NCBI GenBank assembly: GCA_028710885.1 | Contig: JAQTTG010000003.1 | Location: 310,001-374,000 of the forward strand | Direction of reading: 5' to 3' | DNA length: 64,000 nucleotides | Source: Sulfuricurvum sp. | Lineage (GTDB): Bacteria > Campylobacterota > Campylobacteria > Campylobacterales > Sulfurimonadaceae | Shown here: positions 45,135 through 55,064 of the stretch, piece after piece | Layout: every line of letters starts with the position of its first letter | How positions within the stretch are numbered: the stretch's first letter is position 1 | The notes under the pieces: generated by a model | What the model was told of the DNA's origin: nothing | The model's input: only the letters and a program-made list of their open reading frames with translations | Databases searched by the model: none | Translations under genes and position numbers: made by a program

Positions 45135-45932
45135 TTATTTCACAGCTTCAGCTTTTATCCACATCTTGATCTCTTTTTTGCCTTGGTAGCTGATGTAATA
45201 CCACTCTTGTCCTGCATCATCAGTTTTTGTATCGAGTAACGTTACTTTATCACCTGCAATTAGGTACATTTTAGATTGGGATGATTCGGAAGGTTCTTTG
45301 TAGAGGGGGGATTTATTGATTAATGGTTTTAGATTATCACTTTCTTCAAAATTACTTATACACTGTAGTTTTTCATAATTTCCTTCATTAAATGCTTTTC
45401 TAGATATTTTACAAGATAATGAAGTCACAGACTTCCCATCCATACTATGAACTGGTACATTATCAAAACTCAAATCATTTTTGATTTTTTCACTACCAAA
45501 ATTATATTTATCTGTCGTAAAAAGAAAATCAGGTTTAAAATCTCTTAGGTTCAGATTATTAAAATCACCAATATACAAAGTTGGTAACAACTTATTTGCT
45601 TTTATTGAAACAATATGATTAAAACAATAAACTCGTTGGATATAGAAATTATTCTGTTTTTTAAATACAGGTATCACACACTCTTCTTGTGATGAGTTCA
45701 AAAGTGTTGCTTTATTGATACTAAACTCAGAATTGTCAATGGACATATTTGAAAAATAATAAAGTGAAGTAACATTATCATTTTTTTTAATGAAATTATT
45801 GATCAACTGCTTGGTCTGAGTATTTATAATTCCTCTCTCTGTGATATCTAATTCTATTGTCTTGGCAATAGCCGTGTTCACCATGAGTAAAATACTCATA
45901 TAGCCTATTAATTTTTTGCTTTTGTTAAACAT
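45135..45932 (-). CDS. Exported protein with SH3-like C-terminus, probable immunity protein
   Basis: 265 residues. Signal peptide at 1-23 (KKLIGYMSILLMVNTAIA), then an unrecognised middle with one likely disulfide region, and a C-terminal bacterial SH3 module (IAGDKVTLLDTKTDDAGQEWYYISYQGKKEIKMWIKAEAV). It overlaps the end of the Rhs gene by 25 bases. The Rhs tip is a predicted peptidoglycan hydrolase, so an exported neighbour is just what an immunity protein would have to be. Function is inferred from position and export. Confidence 0.6.
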   Translation of the reverse strand: MFNKSKKLIGYMSILLMVNTAIAKTIELDITERGIINTQTKQLINNFIKKNDNVTSLYYFSNMSIDNSEFSINKATLLNSSQEECVIPVFKKQNNFYIQRVYCFNHIVSIKANKLLPTLYIGDFNNLNLRDFKPDFLFTTDKYNFGSEKIKNDLSFDNVPVHSMDGKSVTSLSCKISRKAFNEGNYEKLQCISNFEESDNLKPLINKSPLYKEPSESSQSKMYLIAGDKVTLLDTKTDDAGQEWYYISYQGKKEIKMWIKAEAVK

Positions 45933-48900
45933 TCTTCAAACTCCTCTGCATATTTTTTGATCACATCCGCTCTATCTAAACCATTAATTATTTGTCTTGC
46001 ACTCCGATAGTCTTTTTTTGAATTATCAATAAAATCTTCTAATTTATAGTGAGTGAACATACCATTCTCCATTCCTATAACCATAATATTAAATGAGTTA
46101 TTCCATTCAACTGCTTTTTCAGGATTATTGACAAAATTAACACCTAATTTATCAGTGAATTTTTGATAATTACTTTTTCCAGTAATTTGTACGAATCCTC
46201 TACCCTTATATTTAACACCGTCTCCTTGAACAGTATTACCAAGTGAGATAGCAATAGCTCTTCTGTTACCATTTTTACCTAAAACTGGATCATACATTTC
46301 TTCAGCATAATGATCTCCTCCTAATTCAGCAATCGGATTAAAAAGTATTTGATGTATATAATCATATGTTTCTAACTTAACTGTTGCGAGCATATATGCA
46401 ATATAGTATAAATTACATATTCCTTTTTGTGCATAGTAACTTTTTAAATCAACAAGAAGATGTTCAAGTCCTAAAATAGATTTTTGCTTTAGCGTTTGTT
46501 TAATGTATGAATGTGTATCTTGATCCCAAATGGTGTGAATTTTTTTATATTCATCGATAAATTTATCAACATTAAAACATTGGTTTTTCACCTTCAATTC
46601 CTCTCCCTTCAAATACTCTTGCGGAGTATTCTTCGCAGATGGACAGCTAACATTTAGCCACAAATGATCGAACTTTTCTGATTCTGTAGCAGTGTGTTTA
46701 AACTTCTCTTGCCACAGTTCCAAGCTAGGACTAGTATCCGTTGCATTTGCCTTTTTATCTTTTTTCGGTCGTAGTTCTACTTCGATAGCTGCGTAAGTTC
46801 CTTGTGAGGCAACACTTACTTCGGTTACTTCTACTCCGTCTTTTAACACTACGAGTTCTTTACCTGCTGCCATCAGCATCGGTGATTTCTCATAGATTTT
46901 AAAGGTGACGTTTTGACCCGCTGGGCATCCAGAGAGGGTTGCTAGCAAAGTTACCTTTTGTCCTATACTTGCTTCATTGATTTGTTTCGAATATTTCTCT
47001 TTTTTATAGAGTTTGAAGGTAATTGTTTCATTTATATTGTAATGTTCATGTGTTAACGCTTCTTTAATAGATGCTTCGGTTGGGTATCTTACTCCGTAAG
47101 GGTTGTCAAGTTGAATGTTATGAAGGATTCTATTTGCAATCTTGGTTTTATGCTGAGCGTTAGAGGTGTCATTGTTATTATGCTTAAACTTATATGTTCC
47201 AGTTCCGTCTAATACTTCACGTTCTGCTTGCTCTGCGAAATACGCATTAGTGATTTTACAAGTCAATGTAGGATTGAAGTTTCCTACACATGCTCCATTA
47301 TTTGGATTCGTTTGAGCTGTTATTGGTTTGACTTCTACTGTTTTTGGAGTATGTGATTGTGCGGTTGGTGTTTTAGCAGTCGAAACATTAGAATTTGGGA
47401 TTGATTGTTGCGGATTTGGCGAAAAGAAGTTTCGTATAGAATTATTAAAGTTATCAAAGGCTTGGGATAAATAGTTTTGTGCAGATGCTCCCTGCACACC
47501 ATTTTGCACTAATCCACTCGGATCGATAAAGTTCACCGGATCATTCCCTACATAGCGATAGAAGTTGGTGTCCCCTCCCATAAACCCTATCGGGTCTGGA
47601 GAGATAAATCGTCTCATGGTAGGGTCATAATAACGTGCTCGGTAGTAATACAGATCAGGGGTATCGTATTCTCTGCCTGTATATCTGTAAGGGTTATATG
47701 TCTCTATATCCTTAGTACTGTGAGTGATAGTACCATACGCATCATAATCATAGCTCTCTACTACATTTCCCTCTTTATCGGTGAGGGCTAGGATAGAGTT
47801 TTGATGATCACGGTGATAGTAGTAGGTATGGATGAGTGATTGCTCGTATGCATAGCGCTCATCCGCATCGAGTTGTTCATTTTCCCATGTACTGAGAGAG
47901 CTTTTATCGTAGAGGCTGATTGATAGTGGGGTATCAACTCCCTCATCATGCAGGAGAGTGGAGAGGAGTTCATCAGTGTCGTTATCGTAAATCGCAACGA
48001 TATTCGCTCCATCATACAGATAGCGGTGGTGGTAATCAATCGTTCCGCTTCGGTAGTGTTTACTCAGACGTCTTCCCAATGGATCGTAGATAAAGACAAT
48101 ACTTACTTGCAGTTCACGGTGGCGGGTGTCATATTGCATATAAGCGCCTAGGTATCCTTCGATAGTGTAGGTGTATTCGGTAATAGTAGAGGGGGATGTT
48201 TTTAGGATCAGTCTACCTAGAATATCGTACTTGTAGGTTTCATTACCTCGTTGCGTTAGGCGGTTGGTTATGGGATCGACGGTGCTATCATTGTCTGCTG
48301 GGTTTCCTACGAGATCATAGCTATAGTGACGATTACCCTCACCTATCAGTCTGCGCGTTTCATCATAGCGATAGATGATATCGTTACGGGAGACGATGAG
48401 AGAGCTTTTATCATAGTGGTAGAGGAGTGAACCGTTCGGGAGTGTACGTTCGCTCAGTCGTCCTAGCGGATCATAAGTGCTTTTTTCACTCAGGTGATTA
48501 GGATATCCTATCGTGTTTACTTTATCTCCTGAATAACTCAGGGCATATTTTTCTAATCCTCTGCGGATTTCAGTGATATTTCCGCGATCATTGCGAATGA
48601 GTCTATAATGCATCCCTTCGTATCCGATGAAGCGGCATGTTCCATCAGAGTTATACGCATGTGAAACACTCGTCTCTCCTAAACGCTCCAACAACACTCT
48701 CGCACCCGCATCATATACATATTCGACACTGTTTGTTCCATCATCGATACGGATAGGATTACCTAATGCGTCGTAAGTGTAATGGATGGTTTTATTTCCG
48801 ATTGTTTGAGAAATTTTACGTCCTCTTTTGTCATATTCGAATGTGTAAGATTGCGTATCTTCTCTCGTGATTGAAGCGAGAAGTCCATGCACATAAGTAT

Positions 48901-50863
48901 AGGTACGTATGTGATCTTCAGGAGTGATTTCACGAGCTAAAAAGCCGTTTTCATCATAGGCATATCTGGTGGTATTGTTTAATGGATCAATAACAGCACT
49001 GATACGTCCGGTATTGTCATAATATAGATGTACTGTATTTTTAGCATTATCAGTGATACTGATAAGACGGGAGAGCTTATCATACTCGAACTGCTCAATT
49101 CTCTCTTGTGGATCAATAATAGCGGTGCGGTTCCCCAATTCATCATAGACGTATTGTGTCATTCCACCGAGAACATCGGTAGCGCGGATCAGTAATCCCA
49201 TCGTATTATAAGCATATGAAGTCGTAATACCGGATCGGTCGGTTTCAGTGATCTTGTTACCGCGATCATCATAAGTATAACTTTCACTCGATCCATCAGG
49301 ATAGGTGATGCTGGTGAGATTGTAGCGCTCATCATAGGTATACATGGTCATTTTCCCATCATGAATGACAGAAACCGGATAGGGGTTGTTGACTTTATAG
49401 GTATAAAGCAGGACTTTTTTATCGGGGTAGATTTGACGGATTAATCGGTAACGTTCGTCAAAGACTTTGATGTGGGTATTGAGCCCCTGATCGATTTGGA
49501 TAGAGGTATTATCATGATATTCTTCTCGCAGTGTAGAGTTGTCAGGATAAGTGATGGCTCGGATAACTCCCCAATTATCCAATCCGTAAAAAGTTTTATT
49601 TCCCATCTCATCAGTTTTTATGACTCGATTACCCTCGTAACGGTAGGTAAAACGCATATCACTCTCGCGATAGGATTCTACCTGATTAGAGGAAGTGTAC
49701 GTAACATCCAGAAGTGTAATACCACTTTCATCTTGGACATGTGATAGAAAATAAGGGGTATTGTGCGCATAAGAGTAGCGTCGTATACCGGCAATCGGAT
49801 TTATAACTTCACTCAGATTATGATGCTTGTCATAAACATATCGCCATATTCGATTGGTATGATCGCTCAGACGTGAAACATATCCATTGGGATTATATTC
49901 AAAAGAGAGTGAAGCCTGATCTGAAATGATACGGACAAGTTTTCCATTGTTTTCACGAATAAACGTTACAACATTACTGTTACGGTCTTTAATCTCCATG
50001 AGATGGGTATTTTCATAACGTTCAGTATGAGCATCATTGTAATACTCGAGTAAAAATGTTTGTGTGCTTATAAGTGTTAGTTTGGCACCCAACTCGTCAG
50101 TATCAATAAAACCTTTATCGCTGTATGTAAAACGGAAGATTCTATCGTCTGGAAATATTAGGCTAAGTGTTTGAGGGTCACTGCGAATCAGTTTGATTTC
50201 GTATGAACATTCCCATCCGTTTCCAAACATTCCTGAGTGTCTGCCACTAATGTAAAATCGCTGTAGATGTAACAGCTGAATTGCAGTTGTGAGGGATATA
50301 TCGGTTTGAGTATAAAAAAGTTTTCCTTTAGAGAGGAGAACTGGTGAGCCGGTACGTGCACCTAAAGATCCGGACCCGGAATGATTGGTGGGTTTATTAT
50401 GTGATAGCGGCATTGGGATTGGTTCAGGTGTGGTATAACCTTCAATTTTACCATCATCAGTGATATGAGATGCTGATCCATTTTCACTGCTTATAATCTT
50501 GCCGATGGTATTTTTATTTTGCATAAACTGCATATCTCCGACACGTACTACCGCTTTTCCATTGATAAATACACTCGGGCTGGCTTCGATCGGGTCGGAT
50601 TGTGCTCCAACTGTTCCCGATTTAACTCCTCCCTTGCTCCCTTTTTCATCGCCTGTTACTTTTGTACTATGAGAGGTTTTGACATAAGCAGGATCGCCAT
50701 TGAAATAGACGTTTGGTGAGACTCCATCAGCACCACTCAAGTCTTGCTGTACATCATAGGGGACATCAGGTGTTGAATCTCCTCTTGGTGTTTTATTGAC
50801 ACTCGGGGATGAACTGACTACCTTATATTTGCTATTTTTACGCGCGCCAAAATTTTTAGCCAT
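45908..50863 (-). CDS. Rhs polymorphic toxin with PAAR-like N-terminus and GH19-type hydrolase tip
   Basis: 1651 residues. N-terminal PAAR-like domain (about 30-125, PNVYFNGDPAYVKTSHS and SPSVFINGKAVVRVGDM), then many YD/RHS repeats that form the toxin-holding shell, and the Rhs core end RYYDPTMRRFISPDPIGFMGG near residue 1080. After FIDPSG a variable part follows: an Ig-like stretch (about 1310-1400) and a C-terminal glycoside-hydrolase-19/endolysin-like domain (about 1450-1651) with the catalytic-glutamate segment LATVKLETYDY, LGNT and GDGVKYKGRGFVQITGKSNY. This should cut peptidoglycan in rivals. No secretion apparatus is in the window. Start at the ATG at 50863. Confidence 0.88.
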   Translation of the reverse strand: MAKNFGARKNSKYKVVSSSPSVNKTPRGDSTPDVPYDVQQDLSGADGVSPNVYFNGDPAYVKTSHSTKVTGDEKGSKGGVKSGTVGAQSDPIEASPSVFINGKAVVRVGDMQFMQNKNTIGKIISSENGSASHITDDGKIEGYTTPEPIPMPLSHNKPTNHSGSGSLGARTGSPVLLSKGKLFYTQTDISLTTAIQLLHLQRFYISGRHSGMFGNGWECSYEIKLIRSDPQTLSLIFPDDRIFRFTYSDKGFIDTDELGAKLTLISTQTFLLEYYNDAHTERYENTHLMEIKDRNSNVVTFIRENNGKLVRIISDQASLSFEYNPNGYVSRLSDHTNRIWRYVYDKHHNLSEVINPIAGIRRYSYAHNTPYFLSHVQDESGITLLDVTYTSSNQVESYRESDMRFTYRYEGNRVIKTDEMGNKTFYGLDNWGVIRAITYPDNSTLREEYHDNTSIQIDQGLNTHIKVFDERYRLIRQIYPDKKVLLYTYKVNNPYPVSVIHDGKMTMYTYDERYNLTSITYPDGSSESYTYDDRGNKITETDRSGITTSYAYNTMGLLIRATDVLGGMTQYVYDELGNRTAIIDPQERIEQFEYDKLSRLISITDNAKNTVHLYYDNTGRISAVIDPLNNTTRYAYDENGFLAREITPEDHIRTYTYVHGLLASITREDTQSYTFEYDKRGRKISQTIGNKTIHYTYDALGNPIRIDDGTNSVEYVYDAGARVLLERLGETSVSHAYNSDGTCRFIGYEGMHYRLIRNDRGNITEIRRGLEKYALSYSGDKVNTIGYPNHLSEKSTYDPLGRLSERTLPNGSLLYHYDKSSLIVSRNDIIYRYDETRRLIGEGNRHYSYDLVGNPADNDSTVDPITNRLTQRGNETYKYDILGRLILKTSPSTITEYTYTIEGYLGAYMQYDTRHRELQVSIVFIYDPLGRRLSKHYRSGTIDYHHRYLYDGANIVAIYDNDTDELLSTLLHDEGVDTPLSISLYDKSSLSTWENEQLDADERYAYEQSLIHTYYYHRDHQNSILALTDKEGNVVESYDYDAYGTITHSTKDIETYNPYRYTGREYDTPDLYYYRARYYDPTMRRFISPDPIGFMGGDTNFYRYVGNDPVNFIDPSGLVQNGVQGASAQNYLSQAFDNFNNSIRNFFSPNPQQSIPNSNVSTAKTPTAQSHTPKTVEVKPITAQTNPNNGACVGNFNPTLTCKITNAYFAEQAEREVLDGTGTYKFKHNNNDTSNAQHKTKIANRILHNIQLDNPYGVRYPTEASIKEALTHEHYNINETITFKLYKKEKYSKQINEASIGQKVTLLATLSGCPAGQNVTFKIYEKSPMLMAAGKELVVLKDGVEVTEVSVASQGTYAAIEVELRPKKDKKANATDTSPSLELWQEKFKHTATESEKFDHLWLNVSCPSAKNTPQEYLKGEELKVKNQCFNVDKFIDEYKKIHTIWDQDTHSYIKQTLKQKSILGLEHLLVDLKSYYAQKGICNLYYIAYMLATVKLETYDYIHQILFNPIAELGGDHYAEEMYDPVLGKNGNRRAIAISLGNTVQGDGVKYKGRGFVQITGKSNYQKFTDKLGVNFVNNPEKAVEWNNSFNIMVIGMENGMFTHYKLEDFIDNSKKDYRSARQIINGLDRADVIKKYAEEFEECLTKAKN

Positions 50864-51124
50864 AATGAGCAACCTGTATGTTATTTAAAAAAACAATAAA
50901 TTGTTATAAAAAATTTACGAAACAATATCATAATAAACATTAAATATAATTTATTTTGTTTAAAATAATTTTTAAATGTATTGCTAAATAATTTATCTTT
51001 AGGTCCTATAAATACATAAGAAATAGAAAAATTCAAATAAATTTTATCTATTAAATATTCGTTTAAGTTATCCAGACGTACAATACTGAATGATTGTTCA
51101 TTTAAAGATATTGAGGAGAAGATC
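50864..51124. other. AT-rich intergenic region between rhs and hydA
   Basis: 261 bases without a supported gene, very AT-rich and carrying the divergent control regions of rhs and hydA. A possible hydA -10 box TACAAT lies at 51079-51084; no operator repeat is obvious. Confidence 0.5.
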
Positions 51125-52363
51125 ATGTCCGACAAAATAGAAGCGGTTAAGAAACTGTTTACTTCGAAAAGTTCGCGTGTTGAAACGAACAAGGGTGATG
51201 CATACTATCAAGAGTTATTCCAAAAGTGTGAAGCACGTCTCAATGAGATGCGCGCGATGGAACCTACCAACAGAGTTGACTTCTCCGAATTATTAGAAGA
51301 GAACGGAATTGATAGACGGGAATTTATGAAATGGGCAAGTGCAACAACTGCGATGTTGATGCTTCCTCCTATGTTCACACCGCTTGTTGCCGATGCCACA
51401 TTATTGATGAACCGTGCTCCTGTCATTTGGCTTGAACTGCAAGACTGTGCGGGTAACTCCGAAGCGCTTTTACGTGCGGATGGACCGAAAATCGATGAGA
51501 TCGTACTTGATATTATCTCTTTGGAATATCACGAAACATTGCAAGCAGCAGCGGGTTATCAAGCAGAGAAACAACTTGATGAAGCGATGGAACATTTCAA
51601 AGGAAAATATCTTTTGTTTGTAGAAGGTTCTGTTCCGATGGGGATGAACGGTCAATATGGAACAATCGGAGCTAAAGCGGAAACATTCCATGATCATCTT
51701 GTCCGTTGTTCTGAAAATGCTGCTGCTGTTGTTGCTGTCGGTGCATGTGCTACGTTTGGTGGTGTTCCTGCCGCTTCACCGAATCCTACCGGTGCGGTTG
51801 GAGTTATGGAAGTTGTCAAAAACAAACCAATTATCAATATTCCTGCTTGTCCGGCAAATCCTGCCAATATGGTTGGTGTAATACTTCATTATCTATTGAC
51901 AGGTCAAGTGCCTGAACTCGATTCACTTCTACGACCTAAGTTTGCATTTGGATATCGTATTCATGATAACTGTGAACGTCGTGCTCATTTTGATGCGGGT
52001 GAATACGTAGAAGAGTGGGGTGATAAAGGGGCTCAAAATAATTTCTGCCTTTATAAAATGGGATGTAAAGGTCCTATGACATTTAACAACTGTTCTATTG
52101 TCCGTTATAACGAAGCGATTAACTGGCCGATCGGGGTTGGTCGTGGTTGTATCGGATGTTCAGAACCCGATTTTTGGGATAAATATGCGTATGAGCGTCC
52201 GATGGCCGATGCGAAAATTAAAGCACCGACTGGCGGCGTTGAAAAAACCGTCGATGAGTTTGGTTTGGGTATGTTAACCGCAGTCGGAATCGGTATTGGA
52301 ATTCACGCGGCAGCAAGTGCCGTAGCAGGTAAACGAGAAAAATCAGGAGAGAGCCATGAGTAA
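51125..52363 (+). CDS. hydA: Membrane-bound [NiFe] uptake hydrogenase small subunit (group 1, Tat-exported)
   Basis: 412 residues. The twin-arginine signal DRREFMKW (R64-R65) and its hydrophobic core (ATTAMLMLPPMFTP) lie unusually far in, after a 63-residue N-terminal stretch. The mature part begins VIWLELQDCAGNSE and carries VGACATFGG, PACPANP, HDNCERRAHFD, KMGCKGP, CSIVRYN and CIGCSEPDFWD. C-terminal helix LGMLTAVGIGIGIHAAASAV anchors it to the membrane next to HydC. This is the Wolinella/Helicobacter HydA plan (periplasmic H2 oxidation). AGGAGAAG precedes the ATG; it overlaps hydB by 8 bases. Confidence 0.95.
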   Translation: MSDKIEAVKKLFTSKSSRVETNKGDAYYQELFQKCEARLNEMRAMEPTNRVDFSELLEENGIDRREFMKWASATTAMLMLPPMFTPLVADATLLMNRAPVIWLELQDCAGNSEALLRADGPKIDEIVLDIISLEYHETLQAAAGYQAEKQLDEAMEHFKGKYLLFVEGSVPMGMNGQYGTIGAKAETFHDHLVRCSENAAAVVAVGACATFGGVPAASPNPTGAVGVMEVVKNKPIINIPACPANPANMVGVILHYLLTGQVPELDSLLRPKFAFGYRIHDNCERRAHFDAGEYVEEWGDKGAQNNFCLYKMGCKGPMTFNNCSIVRYNEAINWPIGVGRGCIGCSEPDFWDKYAYERPMADAKIKAPTGGVEKTVDEFGLGMLTAVGIGIGIHAAASAVAGKREKSGESHE

Positions 52364-54131
52364 ACATATTGTAGTTGACCCTATTACCCGTATTGAAGGA
52401 CATTTGCGCATTGAAGCTGTTATTGATGATAACAATACGATTGTAGATGCTTATAGCGCTTCAACCATGTTTCGTGGGATTGAGACGATTTTACAAGGGC
52501 GCGACCCACGCGACTGCGGATTGTTGGCAATGCGTATTTGCGGTGTGTGTACCGGAACTCACTATCAACGCTCTATCGAAGCGGTGGAAGATGCGTTTAA
52601 AATTACGATTCCGAAAAATGCCCGTTTGGTACGGAATTTGATTCAGGGTGCATTGTATGTGCATGACCACGTGGTTCATTTTTACCATCTACATGCACTC
52701 GATTTCGTTGACGTTGTTTCGGCACTTTCAGCAGATCCGGCTAAGACAGCGGCAGAAGCACGTAAATGGGCATCTGTAGCGGGCGAATCTCCGTATATCG
52801 ACGGTGAAAGTGAATTTAAAGCGATCCAAGAGCGTGTTGCTAAATTTGTTAAACAAGGGCGTTTAGGTATTTTCGGTAACGGATACTGGGGTAATCCTCA
52901 CTATAAATTGACGCCTGAACAAAACCTTATCGGAGTTGCTCACTATTTGATCGCATTGGACGTTCAGCGCGATTTGGCAAAAATGCAGGCGATTTTCGGC
53001 GGTAAAAATCCGCATCCACAATCGATTGTTGTCGGCGGGGTTACGTGTGTTCAGGATATCCAAAATCCGGCACGTCTTGCACTCTTTAAATCATTGATGC
53101 TAGCGGGACGCAAGTTTGTTAAACAAGCATATCTTCCGGATGTCTATATGGCGGGAACCATGTATGCGGGTGAAGCAACCGACTCTAAAGCAACGTTTAG
53201 CGAGCTTATGGGTGGAAAAGGGGTCGGCGGAACCGGCGGCGGATTGCTCAACTATATGAGTTATGGTGATTTCCGTCTCGATGATACCGGTTTTTATAAA
53301 TCGGCTCTTTTGTTCCCAAGCGGGGTTGTAATGGGGGGAGATATCTCTAAAGTAATTCCGTTGGATCAAGAAAAAATTGCGGAAGATGTGACTCACTCAT
53401 GGTATAAAGGGGATAAACCTCTTCATCCGTATGATGGGCAAACGATTCCTGAATATACCGGTTTGGAGAAAGGTGCCGATGGCATTGCATATTTAAAAAC
53501 CAAAGAGAAATACAGCTGGATCAAATCACCGATCTATAACGATGCTCGTGTCGAAGTGGGACCGTTGGCACGTATGGTTATCGGTGTTGCATCAAAAGAT
53601 GCCCGTATTACTAAATACGTTACAGAATTCTTGGAACGCGGGAAACTTCCAGTTACGGTACTTTTTAGTACGGTTGGACGTACAGCAGCACGTGCTATCG
53701 AGACGTCGTTGATGTCCGATGTCATGATTGAATGGATTGATGAACTGGAAGCTAACGTTATGGCTGGGGATCTTAGAACATGGAGTGATTTCAATTTTGA
53801 TGAAGTCAGTATGAATACTAAAGGTCGCGGTATGGCGGAAGCTCCGCGCGGTGCGCTTGGTCATTGGGTGAGCATTGCGGATGGTAAAGTAATCAATTAT
53901 CAAGCCGTCGTTCCATCAACATGGAATGCGGCTCCTCGTGATCATAAAGGACGTTTGGGCGCATATGAGGCGAGTTTGATCGGAACCAAAGTGGCGAATC
54001 CTGAACAACCACTTGAAATTATCCGTACGATTCATAGTTTTGACCCTTGTATCGCTTGTGCGGTTCACGTTGTCGATACCAAAGGTAAAGAGCTTGCTGT
54101 TTACAAAGTAGATACCTCTTGCAGTATCTAA
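52356..54131 (+). CDS. hydB: Membrane-bound [NiFe] hydrogenase large subunit
   Basis: 591 residues holding the NiFe site: L1 RICGVCTGTHY and L2 DPCIACAVH, followed by a 20-residue tail (VVDTKGKELAVYKVDTSCSI) cut off after nickel insertion. Exported as a complex with HydA. Length and the GGKGVGGTGGGLLNYMSYGD loop are typical of group 1b. Electrons pass via HydA clusters to HydC. Confidence 0.96.
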   Translation: MSKHIVVDPITRIEGHLRIEAVIDDNNTIVDAYSASTMFRGIETILQGRDPRDCGLLAMRICGVCTGTHYQRSIEAVEDAFKITIPKNARLVRNLIQGALYVHDHVVHFYHLHALDFVDVVSALSADPAKTAAEARKWASVAGESPYIDGESEFKAIQERVAKFVKQGRLGIFGNGYWGNPHYKLTPEQNLIGVAHYLIALDVQRDLAKMQAIFGGKNPHPQSIVVGGVTCVQDIQNPARLALFKSLMLAGRKFVKQAYLPDVYMAGTMYAGEATDSKATFSELMGGKGVGGTGGGLLNYMSYGDFRLDDTGFYKSALLFPSGVVMGGDISKVIPLDQEKIAEDVTHSWYKGDKPLHPYDGQTIPEYTGLEKGADGIAYLKTKEKYSWIKSPIYNDARVEVGPLARMVIGVASKDARITKYVTEFLERGKLPVTVLFSTVGRTAARAIETSLMSDVMIEWIDELEANVMAGDLRTWSDFNFDEVSMNTKGRGMAEAPRGALGHWVSIADGKVINYQAVVPSTWNAAPRDHKGRLGAYEASLIGTKVANPEQPLEIIRTIHSFDPCIACAVHVVDTKGKELAVYKVDTSCSI

Positions 54132-54143
54132 TTTGATGTTACA

Positions 54144-54188
54144 CACTTTGCGAGCAAAGCCCGCAAAGTGGCAGGGACAAATGTCCCT
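54144..54188 (+). other. Two adjacent hairpins between hydB and hydC
   Basis: CACTTTGCG/CGCAAAGTG (54144-54170, 9-bp perfect stem, 9-base loop) followed by AGGGAC/GTCCCT (54173-54188, 4-base loop). Neither has a T-run. They probably stabilise or process the hydAB message and set the ratio to hydC. Confidence 0.55.
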
Positions 54189-54242
54189 ACAACCCCCTAA
54201 AGCTTCCCGTATCTTTTGGATGCGGGAGAAGGAGAAAATGTT

Positions 54243-54953
54243 ATGGGTTACAAACAAGTCAAGCGTATGACGCCGGCTATGCGCATCATCCATTGGGTGA
54301 ATGCGATTAGTATGATTGGTGCCATCGCAACAGGACTTTATATCGGGCATCCGTATTATCAGACTTTTATCGCTGATGGTGCGGTTGATAAATATGTTAT
54401 GGCGTGGAACCGCTATGGGCACTTTATTATTGCGATTATCTTCGATGTTACATCAGTGGCAATCGTGTATCTTTATTTTTTCAGTCGATTTGAAAAACCG
54501 TATAAAAAAGTTATTCCAAATGCGAAGAACCTTACGGAATTCAAAGATGTCGTTGTCAATTTGTTGACGTTAAATCGTAAAAATGAGTTTAATTCAACCC
54601 ATTCGGACAGTTTCAATACCGTCTATTTTACGGTTTTTCATTTACTCCTTTTATGGATGCTTGTGACCGGTTTACAAATGTATGTTTGGGGATTGGGTTC
54701 TGGGTTAAGTTCAATAGGATCATGGTGGCCATGGATATTGCATGTTGGAACAGACTGGAGCCTATATGTGACCGGTGGAAGTAAAATGGATGTACGGTTA
54801 TCACATCACTATACAATGTGGTTTATTATCTGCTGGATAGTGTTTCACATCTATTATCAAGTCTGGAGAACCATTTTCTGGAAAGAAGCGGATATCGCTA
54901 TCGTTATCGGTGGTTCGAAATTTGTCAAAGAAGAGAAAGCAAACCGTAAATAA
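54243..54953 (+). CDS. hydC: Hydrogenase cytochrome b subunit
   Basis: 236-residue di-heme cytochrome b that takes electrons from HydA and reduces the quinone pool. Four membrane helices, with likely heme-ligand histidines in MRIIHWVNAISM, WNRYGHFIIAIIFD, VYFTVFHLLLLWML and LSHHYTMWFIICWIVFHIYY. Start at the ATG at 54243, preceded by AGAAGGAGAAA; an ATG at 54216 would add nine residues. Third gene of hydABC. Confidence 0.93.
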   Translation: MGYKQVKRMTPAMRIIHWVNAISMIGAIATGLYIGHPYYQTFIADGAVDKYVMAWNRYGHFIIAIIFDVTSVAIVYLYFFSRFEKPYKKVIPNAKNLTEFKDVVVNLLTLNRKNEFNSTHSDSFNTVYFTVFHLLLLWMLVTGLQMYVWGLGSGLSSIGSWWPWILHVGTDWSLYVTGGSKMDVRLSHHYTMWFIICWIVFHIYYQVWRTIFWKEADIAIVIGGSKFVKEEKANRK

Positions 54954-54956
54954 GTG

Positions 54957-54991
54957 TTTCATCATTCCCGACTTGGTTGGGAATGATGAAA
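54957..54991 (+). terminator. Terminator of hydABC
   Basis: TTTCATCATTCCC with GGGAATGATGAAA, a perfect 13-bp stem and 9-base loop directly after the hydC stop. A loose T-run follows about 12 bases later. Confidence 0.6.
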
Positions 54992-55064
54992 AATCAATAG
55001 TCTTTTTATATTTTTCCAGCGGGAGAGCGATAAAAGAACTATACTTCTTTTTCAAAGGTCTCGC

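Noticed and set aside
45908-50863. CRISPR-like periodicity within the Rhs gene
   Set aside because: The periodic sequence is translated YD-repeat coding DNA, with no identical short repeats and spacers. I saw no CRISPR array anywhere in the window.
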